DNA of 64,000 nucleotides from NCBI RefSeq assembly GCF_024662015.1, contig NZ_CP102480.1, forward strand, positions 2,390,501 through 2,454,500. The letters run 5' to 3'. A model generated the notes under the pieces. It was given only the letters and a program-made list of their open reading frames with translations. It was not told the origin of the DNA and did not search any database. Below, piece after piece: positions 17,602 through 27,387 of the stretch. The first letter of the stretch is position 1, and the number at the start of each line of letters is the position of its first letter. Position numbers and translations under genes: made by a program. This DNA comes from Nisaea acidiphila. GTDB lineage: Bacteria > Pseudomonadota > Alphaproteobacteria > Thalassobaculales > Thalassobaculaceae.

Positions 17602-17705
17602 CGCTACCGCGATTTTGCGTATAAATTGTTTTAAAGCGGCAAGTTAGAGGGTATTGATCTGATCACTACTCATGTGCCTGTCGATTGTGAACCTGAGGAG
17701 TGCCG

Positions 17706-20033
17706 GTGGCACGAAAGGCGACAACCTGGAGCGTGAAGGGCATCGAGGAAGATGTCCGCGACATCGCACGCGCCGCAGCGGAACGGGACGATCAGACGAT
17801 CGGCTCCTGGATCGACCACGCCATCAGGGTTCACGGCGGTCAGCGTCCTCGGGACGAAAGCCCTGACACTGCGGAAACAGGCTCCCCTCCGGAGCGTATC
17901 CTCGCCGAAAGCCAGTCGTCCCCGACGCCCCCGCAAGCGGATATCGGCGCGCTGCTCGATATCATAGACGGTGAACTCGACGCATCCTCTCACAGACTGA
18001 ACACCGCACTGCGCCCGATGGGACTGGCTCTGCTCGATCTGGCCGAGCGTATGGTCGCGCTCGAACGCGCGGATCCCGGACCCAGTGCAAGCCAAGCCCG
18101 GATTGCGTACGAGCCTGATGCGGACGAAAGTTCCGATACCACGCCCGAAGAGGAATTCGACGACGACTTCGGCCCCGAGGCGCCGCCGGACGCGGATATA
18201 GCCGATCTCAATGCTCTGAGCGCGCCGATCCCGCAGCCTCCTTCGCGCGAACGGGACGACGAGTTTCCCCCGGAGCCGCTGCACGATCTGGATGAAGGTC
18301 TCGACGATCTCGACATGCCGATGGTCGCGGCAGAAAGCTCCGGACAGTCGGATCGCGCGCGGGAGATCGATCGGCGCCTGCGGGCGCTGGCCGGCGTGGT
18401 GGACGCGGTAGAGACCGATCCGCCGCCGCCCACGGGAGACCTCGGCCCGACCGAGTTCGACCTGGAACCACCGGCGGAAATCCCGGCAGCGGGAGCGCCG
18501 GATCTCCCCAAGGCTTTTCGGGGCGTACAGCAAAGCGGATACGAGTCTCACCCGGGAGAGGCCGCAGCGGAGACGGTTCGCATGCCTCGCCGGGCGCGCC
18601 GGGGCCGCGTGCGCAAGGTTCTTCTCGCCGCATCGATCATTCTCGCAGTGACGGCAGGAGGCCTCTATGCAACCGCGGACCGCATCGGTCTCGGGCCGCT
18701 CCGCATGGAAATCGACAGAAGAGTGCAGCCGGCGATCGAGCTGGCCGCGTACGAGGCCGCCCATTTCTGGGAAAGTGCCGGCGATATCCTAAAGCCCCTG
18801 AGAGCGCAGCTCGAGGCCATATTGTTCGGCCCGGAAACTCCGGACGAGATGCGGAAGGCCGGGGAACCATCCGAACAGGCACGTCCCGAGCAGCCCGGCC
18901 CGCCGAGCATGCCCGAAACCGTGACGCCCATGCCGGAGGCGGAACCTGAGCAGGCGTCGAGCCCTGCAAAAGATCCCGTGACGACAGCCGAAATTCCGGC
19001 GACCGAACCTGCGACGCCCGCCAGCGAACCCGCGCCTGCCGAAACGGAACCGGCGCCGCCGGAACCGCAGACCGCGGCGGAGATCGCGCCCGAGCCTGCG
19101 CCGTCCGCGCCGGTGCCTGTCCCGGAAGCAGCTCCGGCGGAGACGGTGACCGAAGTGGCTCCGCCCGCGGCTCCGGTGCTTCCGCCCAAACCCGCCGAGC
19201 CCGCGACCACCGCCACGCCGTCCGGCGGTCAGATCGCAGCTCTGCCGCCGTCCGGCGTGCCCGCGACGGGATCCGGACGGGAAGAGCTGCTGCAGCGGGC
19301 CGAGGCGGGGGACGCGACCGCGCAGCACGATCTCGCGATCCTCAATCTGACCGGCAAGGGCGGTCCGAAGGATGTTGTGCGCGCCGCCGAGCTGTTGCGG
19401 GAAGCTGCTATTCAGGGACTTGCAAGCGCGCAATACAATCTCGCGGTGCTCTATGAGACCGGTCAGGGCGTGCGCAAGGACGATGTCCGCGCGCTGCTCT
19501 GGTATCACAGCGCCGCCGAACAGGGACATCCGAACGCGCAGTACAATCTCGGCGTGATGTATGCAGAAGGCCGCGGGATTCCGCTCAATTTCGAGGAGGC
19601 GGCCCGCTGGTTCCGCGCTGCCGCGAACCAGGGGCTGGGCCGAGCGCTTTACAATCTCGCGGTGATGACCGACGAGGGTCTCGGAGTCACACAGGACAAG
19701 ACGGCGGCGCTCGAACTCTACCGGGCCGCAGCGGGGGCCGGCGACGAGCGGGCGATCGAGCTGTTGGCGGGAAGCGGCGACGGCGGATCCGAGGCGGGCT
19801 CGCCCCTCAGCGGTGCCGAGGGCGTGCAGATCGTAACCGCGACACCGGCAAGTCTGGTTGCGGATATCCAGGCCGAACTCGCGCGCCTTGAATTCTATGA
19901 GGGCCGTCTCGACGGGCTGATGGGCCCCAAGACCCGTGCCGCGATCCGCGCCTTCCAGAAATCCCAGTCGGTCTCCGAGACCGGCGAGGCGAGTCCGGAG
20001 CTGCTCCGGCAGCTGAAGGGCGCGGCTCCCTGA
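17706..20033 (+). CDS. PodJ-like polar scaffold: WSxKG module, TM, Sel1 repeats, peptidoglycan-binding domain
   Basis: A 775-residue membrane protein with the layout of the Caulobacter polarity factor PodJ, which recruits polar machinery. Order: N-terminal module TTWSVKGIEEDVRDIA...TIGSWIDHAI; an acidic, Pro-rich cytoplasmic region to about residue 300; one TM segment after a basic RRARRGRVRK (KVLLAASIILAVTAGGLY); a Pro/Ala/Glu-rich periplasmic spacer (about 375-520); about four Sel1 repeats (AQYNLAVLYETGQGV, AQYNLGVMYAEGRGI); and a C-terminal peptidoglycan_binding_1 domain (LDGLMGPKTRAAIRAFQK). GTG 17706 is chosen because the GAGGAG site touches the earlier GTG at 17700. Unlike full PodJ it lacks long cytoplasmic coiled coils, which the smaller neighbours may supply. 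Confidence 0.85.
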   Translation: MARKATTWSVKGIEEDVRDIARAAAERDDQTIGSWIDHAIRVHGGQRPRDESPDTAETGSPPERILAESQSSPTPPQADIGALLDIIDGELDASSHRLNTALRPMGLALLDLAERMVALERADPGPSASQARIAYEPDADESSDTTPEEEFDDDFGPEAPPDADIADLNALSAPIPQPPSRERDDEFPPEPLHDLDEGLDDLDMPMVAAESSGQSDRAREIDRRLRALAGVVDAVETDPPPPTGDLGPTEFDLEPPAEIPAAGAPDLPKAFRGVQQSGYESHPGEAAAETVRMPRRARRGRVRKVLLAASIILAVTAGGLYATADRIGLGPLRMEIDRRVQPAIELAAYEAAHFWESAGDILKPLRAQLEAILFGPETPDEMRKAGEPSEQARPEQPGPPSMPETVTPMPEAEPEQASSPAKDPVTTAEIPATEPATPASEPAPAETEPAPPEPQTAAEIAPEPAPSAPVPVPEAAPAETVTEVAPPAAPVLPPKPAEPATTATPSGGQIAALPPSGVPATGSGREELLQRAEAGDATAQHDLAILNLTGKGGPKDVVRAAELLREAAIQGLASAQYNLAVLYETGQGVRKDDVRALLWYHSAAEQGHPNAQYNLGVMYAEGRGIPLNFEEAARWFRAAANQGLGRALYNLAVMTDEGLGVTQDKTAALELYRAAAGAGDERAIELLAGSGDGGSEAGSPLSGAEGVQIVTATPASLVADIQAELARLEFYEGRLDGLMGPKTRAAIRAFQKSQSVSETGEASPELLRQLKGAAP

Positions 20034-20040
20034 AGCGGCG

Positions 20041-20919
20041 TCAGGCGACGCTTTCCAGCTCGCCCGCCTCCCAGTTTCTCAGCATCCCGGCATGCAGCCA
20101 CCAGTCCGGGTGGACCGCTGTGATCTCCGCGGCTGCCCGGTCCCGTGCGGTTTCGTCCGAGAACAGCGCGAAACAGGTCGCGCCGCTGCCGGACAGTCCG
20201 ACTGCACGTGGCGATGTCAGTCCGCGCAGGACATCAAGGACTTCACCGACCTCCCGCGCCACCTTGCGCGCCGGCATCTCCAGATCGTTCCGTTCTTCCT
20301 CTGCAGATAGTGCTGCGAAGCCGTCTGAGAGTGGCCCGGCCCCGAGCACAGTGAAGACGGCTCCGGTAGGCACCGCCACGCCTGGATTGACCAGCAGCAC
20401 CGGCTGTTCTGGAAAGTCCTCGCGCGGAGGATCAAGCTTCGTTCCGGTTCCGCGCATTGTGCGGGACACCGGCTCCAGGCACACAGGCACATCTGCGCCG
20501 AGCGTCGCAGCAATGGCCTGGATACGCGGATTCATCGGATCGCAGTTCGCAAAGCGGGCAAGATGGCGCAGCATCGCGGCTGCGTCCGCCGAGCCGCCAC
20601 CGAGGCCGGCCGCAACCGGAATGTGCTTCTTGAGGGAGATCCGTAGCGGCGCAAGGCTGGGAAACGCTTCCCGAAAGCGGGCGACGGCGCGGAGGATCAG
20701 GTTGTCCGGCTCCAGCGTCCCAGCGAACGGTCCCGAGAGATCGAGGGTGTCCTTCTCGCCGGCCCGGGCGGGGCCGACGACGATCCTGTCATGCAGATCG
20801 GCGAAAGCGACGCGGCTGATCAGCTCGTGGTATCCGTCCTGGCGGCGACCGAGGACCCGGAGACTGAGATTTACCTTCGCCGGGGCCAGCAGCAGACGCG
20901 CGTCGGAACGCTCAGCCAT
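20041..20919 (-). CDS. ispE: 4-diphosphocytidyl-2-C-methyl-D-erythritol kinase
   Basis: GHMP kinase of the non-mevalonate isoprenoid pathway that phosphorylates the 2-hydroxyl of CDP-methylerythritol. The 292-residue protein has the substrate motif APAKVNLSLRVLGRRQDGYHEL, the GHMP ATP-binding loop PVAAGLGGGSADAAA and the C-terminal GLSGSGATCFALF. Its ATG overlaps the stop of the upstream TPR lipoprotein gene by eight bases, so the two are translationally coupled. Length and motifs fit IspE fully. Confidence 0.96.
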   Translation of the reverse strand: MAERSDARLLLAPAKVNLSLRVLGRRQDGYHELISRVAFADLHDRIVVGPARAGEKDTLDLSGPFAGTLEPDNLILRAVARFREAFPSLAPLRISLKKHIPVAAGLGGGSADAAAMLRHLARFANCDPMNPRIQAIAATLGADVPVCLEPVSRTMRGTGTKLDPPREDFPEQPVLLVNPGVAVPTGAVFTVLGAGPLSDGFAALSAEEERNDLEMPARKVAREVGEVLDVLRGLTSPRAVGLSGSGATCFALFSDETARDRAAAEITAVHPDWWLHAGMLRNWEAGELESVA

Positions 20920-22642
20920 TTCCCGGCGCGGGTGCCTTGCTCCCGCCGACGAGACCGCCTTGGAGCTTACGCTCGATCTCTGCCGCCAGACCGGGCTCGG
21001 GTCCCATCTCCAGGGAGCGGCGCCATTGGTAAGTCGCTTCCAGGCGGCGGCCGACGCGCCAGTAGGCGTCGCCGAGATGGTCGTTGATCACCGCATCTCC
21101 CGGCCGGAGCTGAACCGCGCGTTCCAGATGCGGCACGGCCTCGTCATATTGGCCCGTTCGGTAGAGGACCCAGCCAAGGCTGTCGACGATATATCCGTCG
21201 TTCGGCCGCTGCTTCACGGCACGCTCGATCAAAGACTGCGCCTCTGCGAGATTACGGCCCTGCTCCACCCAGGAATAGCCGAGATAGTTCATCACATAGG
21301 GTTGCTCGGGGGAGAGCTCCAGCGCTTTCAGGAAATCCTTCTCCGCCCGTTCCCAGCGCTTGGCCCGTTCCAGCGCAATGCCGCGCGTGTAGTAGAGCGT
21401 CCAGTCGTCCTCGGCCGCCGCGCCCAGTTTTTTAAAGGCGGCGTCATAGGCATTGATGGCCTCGCCCCAGCGTTCGTCGGTGCGCAATGTGTCCGCCAGC
21501 CGGACCAGCACGGTGCCGTTATCCGGATAGGCCTTCGCGAGAGCCTTCAGCTCGGATAGCGCTCCCGCCTTTTCGTCGAGCGCATCGAGTGCCGCCGCGG
21601 TCCGCAGGCCGGCCATCATGTGATAGATCGAGTCCCGGCCGATCCTCCGATAAATCGCAAGCGCGTCGCCGTGCCGGCCCCGGTCGTCGAGAATTTCGCC
21701 GACCAGCAGGCTCGCGAGCGGAAAATCCGGCCGCATATAGAGAGCGAGCTGAGCATAGATCAGAGCGATCTCGCTTCCACGGTCGCGTTGCAGTGCGCTG
21801 GCAATATCGAACAGCGCCTCGGCAACGCCGTCCGACGCCGAGGAAACAAGCCCCTTGGCTTTCCCTCCGGTCAGAGCGGCGGCGAGCGCGGCATCGATCG
21901 CGGCGCGGTTCTGGTCGGTGAAATCGCCGCCCGACAGAATCTCGCGGGCCTGCGCCTCGCGGCCAAGCTGGGCGTAATGAAGCGCGGCTCCGATTCGCAG
22001 GCGCGCCGGAGGACGGTCGATGGCCGAAAGTGCCGCTTGGAACGCCGTGTCGAGAGCCTCCGCATCGCCCTTCAGCGCGGCGATATAGCCAGCATGAAGG
22101 TCGGCCAGCAGGACGAATCCGCCTTGCTTGCGGATTGCGTCGAGGTGGATCTCCGTCAACTCCCAGTTTCCGCTCCCGGCCTCGACCCAAGCCAGGAGAA
22201 GCGGCCGCAGAATTTGGGTCAGCCGCGACTCCTCCACGGCTTCAAGCTGGCGGCGGGCGGTGTCGTAGTCGCTGTCCTTCAGGGCCGCCAGGGCGAGAAC
22301 GAGGCGCCCGAAGGCGTAACCGCTCTGCCGCCCGACAAGATCCGCCGCCATCGTGATCGCAGCGTCGGTCTGGCCGTCTGAGATGCGGGCAAGGAAGGTT
22401 CTCTGGGTCAGACCCGGGTTTCCCGGATCGGCCTCGAGCACCGCGCTGAAATTCTGCGCCGCGGCACCGAGATCGCTGCTTCGATAGGCGTGCAGGGCCT
22501 TCAGATAATCGCCTGAGGTCGTGTCGCGCGTCGGAACTTCCGGGAGATCTCCGCCACCGCCTGTCGCGGCGCAGGCAGAGAGCATCGCCGCCGCCAGAAC
22601 CGCGCAGATGCGGCGTCCGTTTCGCGAAGCGAACGATTTCAT
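20912..22642 (-). CDS. TPR-repeat lipoprotein
   Basis: A 576-residue envelope protein. A lipoprotein signal peptide (RRICAVLAAAMLSAC, lipidated Cys at residue 24) is followed by a short Gly-rich linker and then tetratricopeptide repeats over nearly the whole length, for example LDALDEKAGALSELKAL and PYVMNYLGYSWVEQGRNLAE. Such alphaproteobacterial TPR lipoproteins upstream of ispE are conserved in my recollection, but their role is not established; a scaffold for outer-membrane or wall assembly is likely. It overlaps ispE by eight bases. Confidence 0.88.
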   Translation of the reverse strand: MKSFASRNGRRICAVLAAAMLSACAATGGGGDLPEVPTRDTTSGDYLKALHAYRSSDLGAAAQNFSAVLEADPGNPGLTQRTFLARISDGQTDAAITMAADLVGRQSGYAFGRLVLALAALKDSDYDTARRQLEAVEESRLTQILRPLLLAWVEAGSGNWELTEIHLDAIRKQGGFVLLADLHAGYIAALKGDAEALDTAFQAALSAIDRPPARLRIGAALHYAQLGREAQAREILSGGDFTDQNRAAIDAALAAALTGGKAKGLVSSASDGVAEALFDIASALQRDRGSEIALIYAQLALYMRPDFPLASLLVGEILDDRGRHGDALAIYRRIGRDSIYHMMAGLRTAAALDALDEKAGALSELKALAKAYPDNGTVLVRLADTLRTDERWGEAINAYDAAFKKLGAAAEDDWTLYYTRGIALERAKRWERAEKDFLKALELSPEQPYVMNYLGYSWVEQGRNLAEAQSLIERAVKQRPNDGYIVDSLGWVLYRTGQYDEAVPHLERAVQLRPGDAVINDHLGDAYWRVGRRLEATYQWRRSLEMGPEPGLAAEIERKLQGGLVGGSKAPAPGNG

Positions 22643-22701
22643 GGGGCGGCCCCCTCTCTCTTCCGGAAGTCAGTCGTCAAAGGCATCGGGCGTCGGTTTG
22701 C

Positions 22702-24336
22702 TTACATGTTCGGGTAGTTGGGTCCGCCTCCGCCTTCGGGAACCACCCAATTGATGTTCTGGGTCGGATCCTTGATGTCGCAGGTTTTGCAATGGACACA
22801 GTTCTGCGCGTTGATCTGCAGGCGCGGATTGGTGCCGTCATCGTCGCGCACGATCTCATAGACGCCGGCCGGGCAATAGCGCTGCTCCGGCGCGTCGTAG
22901 AGTGCGAGATTGTGTTCCACCGGGACCGACGGGTCCTTCAGCGTCAGATGCGCCGGCTGGTTTTCCTCGTGGTTGGTGTTGGAGAGGAAGACCGAGGAAA
23001 GCCGGTCGAAGCTTACTTTCCCGTCCGGGCGCGGATAGGTGATCTTCTCGCAATGATCAGCCGGCTTCAGGCATTCGTGGTCATGATGGTGATGCAGGGT
23101 CCAGGGGCTCTTACCCTTGAACAGGGTCTCGAAACCGGCATTGGCCATCCCCATCAGGAAGCCGGCCTTGAAGCCCGGGCGGATATTGCGCACCGCCTTC
23201 AGCTCGTCCCAGACCCAGCTGTTTTCCATGCGGGCGCGGTAGTCGGCGATCTCCATGCCGGCGCCGGCGCCGTCCTTCATGGCATCGTACAGCGCTTCGG
23301 CGGCGGTCATGCCGGATTTCATCGCGGTGTGCGAGCCTTTGATCTTCGGCACGTTCAGGAAGCCCGCCGAACACCCGAGGATGGCACCGCCCGGGAAGGT
23401 GATTTTCGGGATCGACTGGAAACCGCCCTCGTTGATCGCGCGCGCACCGTAGGAGATACGCCGGCCACCCTCGAAGAAGTGCCGGATCTTCGGATGCGTC
23501 TTGTAGCGCTGGAATTCCTCGAACGGGCTCAGATGCGGGTTCTCGTAATCGAGGCCGATGACGTAGCCGACCGCCACCTGACAGTTTTCCAGGTGATAGA
23601 GGAAGGAGCCGCCATAAGTGCCGCTGTCCATCGGCCAGCCGACCGTATGGACCACGAGGCCCTGCTGGTGCACGGCCGGATCGACCTCCCAGAGTTCCTT
23701 GATGCCGATGCCGTAGGTCTGCGGGTCGACGCCGTCGCGGAGACCGAAACGCTCGAACAGGGTCTTGGTCAGCGAGCCGCGCACGCCCTCGGCGAAGAGG
23801 GTCTGCTTGGCATGCAGCTCGATCCCCTGAGTGTAGTTGGCCGTCTGCTCTCCGTCCTTGCCGATGCCCATGTCGCCGGTCGCGACGCCGCGCACGGCGC
23901 CGTTCTCGTCATAGAGCACCTCGGCGGCGGCGAAGCCCGGATAGATCTCGACGCCCATCCCTTCGGCCTGTTCGGCCAGCCAGCGGCAGACATTGCCGAG
24001 GCTGATGATGTAATTGCCATGGTTGTTCATCTGCGGCGGGCAGGGCAATTGGTAGCCGCCGTTCCGCGTCAGATACATGAAGCGGTCCTGGGTGACCGGC
24101 GTGTTCAGCGGAGCGCCGCGTTCCTGCCAGTCCGGGAAAAGCTCCATCATGGCCCGCGGTTCCATCACCGCGCCGGACAGGATATGGGCGCCGACTTCGG
24201 AGCCTTTTTCGATTACGCAGACACTCAGATCCTGGCCATGCTGCTCACAGAGCTGACGCAACCGGATCGCGGCCGATAGGCCGGCAGGACCGGCCCCGAC
24301 GATGACGACGTCGTATTCCATCGACTCGCGTTCCAT
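22702..24336 (-). CDS. electron transfer flavoprotein-ubiquinone oxidoreductase
   Basis: Passes electrons from the ETF flavoprotein, reduced by acyl-CoA and amino-acid dehydrogenases, to membrane ubiquinone. About 544 residues. FAD-binding [17 protein letters not shown] at the N-terminus, a central quinone- and FAD-binding domain ([20 protein letters not shown]), and the C-terminal [4Fe-4S] ferredoxin-like domain with [12 protein letters not shown]. The open frame starts at 24384, but ATG 24336 has a GGAGAAG site and starts just before the FAD strand. It is divergent from the uracil-DNA glycosylase gene. The family identification is clear. Confidence 0.96.
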   Translation of the reverse strand: MERESMEYDVVIVGAGPAGLSAAIRLRQLCEQHGQDLSVCVIEKGSEVGAHILSGAVMEPRAMMELFPDWQERGAPLNTPVTQDRFMYLTRNGGYQLPCPPQMNNHGNYIISLGNVCRWLAEQAEGMGVEIYPGFAAAEVLYDENGAVRGVATGDMGIGKDGEQTANYTQGIELHAKQTLFAEGVRGSLTKTLFERFGLRDGVDPQTYGIGIKELWEVDPAVHQQGLVVHTVGWPMDSGTYGGSFLYHLENCQVAVGYVIGLDYENPHLSPFEEFQRYKTHPKIRHFFEGGRRISYGARAINEGGFQSIPKITFPGGAILGCSAGFLNVPKIKGSHTAMKSGMTAAEALYDAMKDGAGAGMEIADYRARMENSWVWDELKAVRNIRPGFKAGFLMGMANAGFETLFKGKSPWTLHHHHDHECLKPADHCEKITYPRPDGKVSFDRLSSVFLSNTNHEENQPAHLTLKDPSVPVEHNLALYDAPEQRYCPAGVYEIVRDDDGTNPRLQINAQNCVHCKTCDIKDPTQNINWVVPEGGGGPNYPNM

Positions 24337-24447
24337 GAACTTCTCCAAATCGTTTCTTACACAGGTTAGTGTCTTACTTGGCACAGCTCCCCGGTCCCGA
24401 CAAGCGACGCGAGAGGGAGCGAGTCACGATTGAGAGATGAGGATCGC

Positions 24448-25284
24448 GTGAGCCTATCGTTGAACGAGACAGAACCGGCCCCGGAAGCTCTGCTCCAATT
24501 ATATGTCGAGTGGGGCGCGGACGAGGCGATCTCCGAGGAGACGGCGGACTGGTTTGCTGCCGCCGGAAAAGCGGAGACGATCCGCCCGGTACCAGCAGAT
24601 CCGCCACATGTTTCGATCTCGCAACAAACTCCCACGGCACCGGCGGAAGCGCCGAAACGCGCGCCGTCCGTGCCGGAACCGCCGTCGGACAAGGCGGCCC
24701 GGGCATTGGCCGGCACGGCGCAGACGCTGGAGGAATTGCGCGCCGCACTTGAGAGCCTGGAAGGATTTCCGCTCAAGGTTACGGCCACCAATCTGGTCTT
24801 CGGCGAGGGTGTCGAGCGTCCTGAAGTCATGTTCATCGGCGAGGCTCCGGGAGCGGACGAGGACCGGCAGGGCCGCCCTTTCGTCGGCGCGAGCGGGCGG
24901 CTGCTTGACCGGATGATGCAGTCGATCGGCCTCGACCGAGCGGAAAACGCCTACATCACCAATATCTTACCCTGGCGCCCGCCGGGGAACCGCGAGCCGA
25001 CGCCGGCCGAGATCGCGACCTGCCTGCCTTTCATCCGGCGCCATATCGCGCTGGTGAAGCCGCGCCTTCTGGTCCCGGTCGGAGGCACCTCGGCGAAGAC
25101 CTTGTTGGATCAGCGCCAGGGCATCATGAGGCTACGCGGACGGCAGTTCGAATACACCGATCCGGCGCTTGAAGCGCCGATACCGGCGGTTCCGTTTTTT
25201 CACCCAGCGTTCCTTCTCAGATCGGCGGGTCAGAAGGCCCTTGCATGGCGGGATCTATTGACAATTAAGCAAATTATTCAGTAA
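24448..25284 (+). CDS. family 4/5-type uracil-DNA glycosylase lacking the Fe-S cysteines
   Basis: Base-excision repair glycosylase that removes uracil from DNA. The catalytic core is recognisable: [20 protein letters not shown] (motif 1), [16 protein letters not shown] and [10 protein letters not shown] (motif 3). Family 4 enzymes normally bind a [4Fe-4S] cluster through four cysteines. Here the whole protein has a single Cys (in ATCLPF), and the usual CPL position is FPL. About 100 residues of low-complexity linker precede the domain. The start is uncertain between GTG 24448 and TTG 24430; I favour 24448, with a TGAGGA site just upstream. Likely active in uracil removal, but cluster loss should be checked. 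Confidence 0.87.
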   Translation: MSLSLNETEPAPEALLQLYVEWGADEAISEETADWFAAAGKAETIRPVPADPPHVSISQQTPTAPAEAPKRAPSVPEPPSDKAARALAGTAQTLEELRAALESLEGFPLKVTATNLVFGEGVERPEVMFIGEAPGADEDRQGRPFVGASGRLLDRMMQSIGLDRAENAYITNILPWRPPGNREPTPAEIATCLPFIRRHIALVKPRLLVPVGGTSAKTLLDQRQGIMRLRGRQFEYTDPALEAPIPAVPFFHPAFLLRSAGQKALAWRDLLTIKQIIQ

Positions 25285-25500
25285 TTTATGGAATCTTTTT
25301 CATTTAAATTGGTGAGAATTTACCGCCTTGGCGTGGTTAAAGAGTTATACCACGTAAGCAATTGAAATATATGAAGGTATTACCCTGTATTCAATCTTTA
25401 CATCAAAATCCATATTTAAGTAGTTGTGGTGATTGGCGGGATGCAGTTACCCGAAATCGCTGCTTGAGATTGCCTTCTTCTTGCCCTACTTAGCGTGGTC

Positions 25501-27387
25501 ATGAACAGAGCTGAGAAACCGACTCCGCAGCTTCGGAGGTGGCTCTCCGCCCACGCAGTCGCAGGTGCGATTCTGGGCATAGCCGCGGGAATATTAACCA
25601 ATTTCGGATCTGCCGACGCTGTGGCGCGTGGCGACGCGTCCCTTTCGCGCGCGTCCTCTTATGGCGTTTTGGAGTCCGATTCGGTTGCGCCGCGCATTCG
25701 GTTCGACGTTATCGGCGAAAGAGACGTTGCCCGTTACCGCGAAATCTTCGAACTGCAGGACGACGGCAAATGGCGCGCGGCGGACAAACTGATCGCCGAC
25801 CTCGATGACGACATGCTGATGGGGCACGTTCTTTATCAGCGTTACATGCACCCGACGGCCTATCGCTCCAAATACAAAGAGCTGAAGGACTGGATGGCGC
25901 TTTACGCGGATCATCCGGGCGCGCGCAGGATCTATCGGCTGGCCCTGAAGCGGAAGCCGGGCAACTGGAAAGCGCCTGCGCGTCCGCAGAAGGGGTATTT
26001 GACCGGCAGCGGCGCATCCCAGGTGAATGGCGCGGTCGAGCCGCAGCAGCACCTGTTCCGCAACGGTCCGAAAGTCTCCCGTCAGGGGCGTGCGGTGATC
26101 CGCGAGATCCGCCGCTTCGTTCGCAACGGTTATCCGACGGGCGGTCTGAAATATCTGAATTCGAAAGCGGGCAAGGGGCTCGGCAAAACGGATCGGGCGC
26201 ATGCGCTGGCCGAAATTGCGCACGGCTATTTCGTCTTTAATGTGGATGAGAAGGCGATCCGCTACGCGAACGAGAGTCTGGAGCTTTCTGGCGACAAGAT
26301 TCCGACGGCGCACTGGACGGCGGGCCTCGCGCTGTGGCGCCAGGGGAACTATGACGCCGCTTCAAGCCACTTCGAGTCCCTCGGACGCGCGCCGGACGTT
26401 TCCCGCTGGGTGAAAGCCGCCGGTGCCTATTGGGCCTCCCGGGCGCATCTCGCCGAACGCCGTCCGCGTCAGGCGACGCTCTGGCTCGCCCAGGCGGCGA
26501 CCCATTCGGCCACTTTCTACGGCCTTCTCGCGCGCCGGGCGCTTGGCATCGACATGCCGCTCGACTGGACGCTGCCGGAACTGGACGCGGATACCAAGGA
26601 CGTGCTCCTGAGCGCTCCGGGCGGCCGCCGTACCTTCGCGCTGCTGCAGGCCGGCCAGATGGACCTCGCGGAGAAGGAACTCCGCCGGCTCTATCCCAAC
26701 CTTCCGGACTATATGCACGGCGCGATCATGACCATCGCGGCCGGCAACGGCATGCCGGGGCTTGCCATGCGGATCGCCGGCATTCTGCGGGCACGCGGCG
26801 ACCGGCCCTATTACGCGGCCTTCTATCCGCTGCCGGACTGGCAGCTCGACTCCATCGCCGGGATCGACAAGGCCCTGATCTATGCGATTGCCCGCCAGGA
26901 ATCGAAATTCAACGCCAATGCGCGCAGCGGACGGGGTGCCATCGGGGTGATGCAGATCATGCCGCGGACCGCCGCCTGGGTCGCGAACGACCGCAGCTTC
27001 CGCAGCCGCGACGGCCGCAAGGCGCTGATGGACCCGAACCTGAATCTCCGCCTCGGACAGGAATATGTCGGCCACCTGCTGAAGCAGGACAGCGTCAACG
27101 AGGGCCTGTTTCAGCTGCTCGCGGCCTACAATGCCGGACCGGGCACCTTGCGCAAATGGACCCGGAACGTCGATTTCAAGGAAGATCCGCTGCTCTTCAT
27201 CGAGTCCATTCCGCGGCACGAAACGCGCGAGTTCATCGAGCGGGTTCTGACCAATCTCTGGATGTACCGTCTGCGCCTCGGCCAGCCGGCACCGTCGCTG
27301 GATCACATTGCCGCCGGGTCCTGGCCGCGCTATGAGTCGATCGACCTTTCAGAGAAGCCAGGCGACCCGAAGCATGCCCGGAATTGA
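25501..27387 (+). CDS. soluble lytic murein transglycosylase
   Basis: Periplasmic Slt70-like enzyme that cleaves the glycan strands of peptidoglycan to form 1,6-anhydromuropeptides. About 628 residues: an N-terminal signal region (VAGAILGIAAGIL), a long alpha-superhelical U/L-domain, and a C-terminal SLT domain with the catalytic Glu in ARQESKFNA, then GVMQIMPRTA and LLAAYNAGPG. ATG 25501 is preferred; GTG 25495 is in frame just upstream. The AT-rich region before it (25285-25494) probably holds its promoter. moaB starts within its last codons (27374), so the two are likely co-transcribed. Confidence 0.94.
   Translation: MNRAEKPTPQLRRWLSAHAVAGAILGIAAGILTNFGSADAVARGDASLSRASSYGVLESDSVAPRIRFDVIGERDVARYREIFELQDDGKWRAADKLIADLDDDMLMGHVLYQRYMHPTAYRSKYKELKDWMALYADHPGARRIYRLALKRKPGNWKAPARPQKGYLTGSGASQVNGAVEPQQHLFRNGPKVSRQGRAVIREIRRFVRNGYPTGGLKYLNSKAGKGLGKTDRAHALAEIAHGYFVFNVDEKAIRYANESLELSGDKIPTAHWTAGLALWRQGNYDAASSHFESLGRAPDVSRWVKAAGAYWASRAHLAERRPRQATLWLAQAATHSATFYGLLARRALGIDMPLDWTLPELDADTKDVLLSAPGGRRTFALLQAGQMDLAEKELRRLYPNLPDYMHGAIMTIAAGNGMPGLAMRIAGILRARGDRPYYAAFYPLPDWQLDSIAGIDKALIYAIARQESKFNANARSGRGAIGVMQIMPRTAAWVANDRSFRSRDGRKALMDPNLNLRLGQEYVGHLLKQDSVNEGLFQLLAAYNAGPGTLRKWTRNVDFKEDPLLFIESIPRHETREFIERVLTNLWMYRLRLGQPAPSLDHIAAGSWPRYESIDLSEKPGDPKHARN

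Noticed and set aside
22792-24279. A 495-codon open frame opposite the ETF-ubiquinone oxidoreductase gene
   Set aside because: Antisense shadow; the minus-strand gene has all family motifs.
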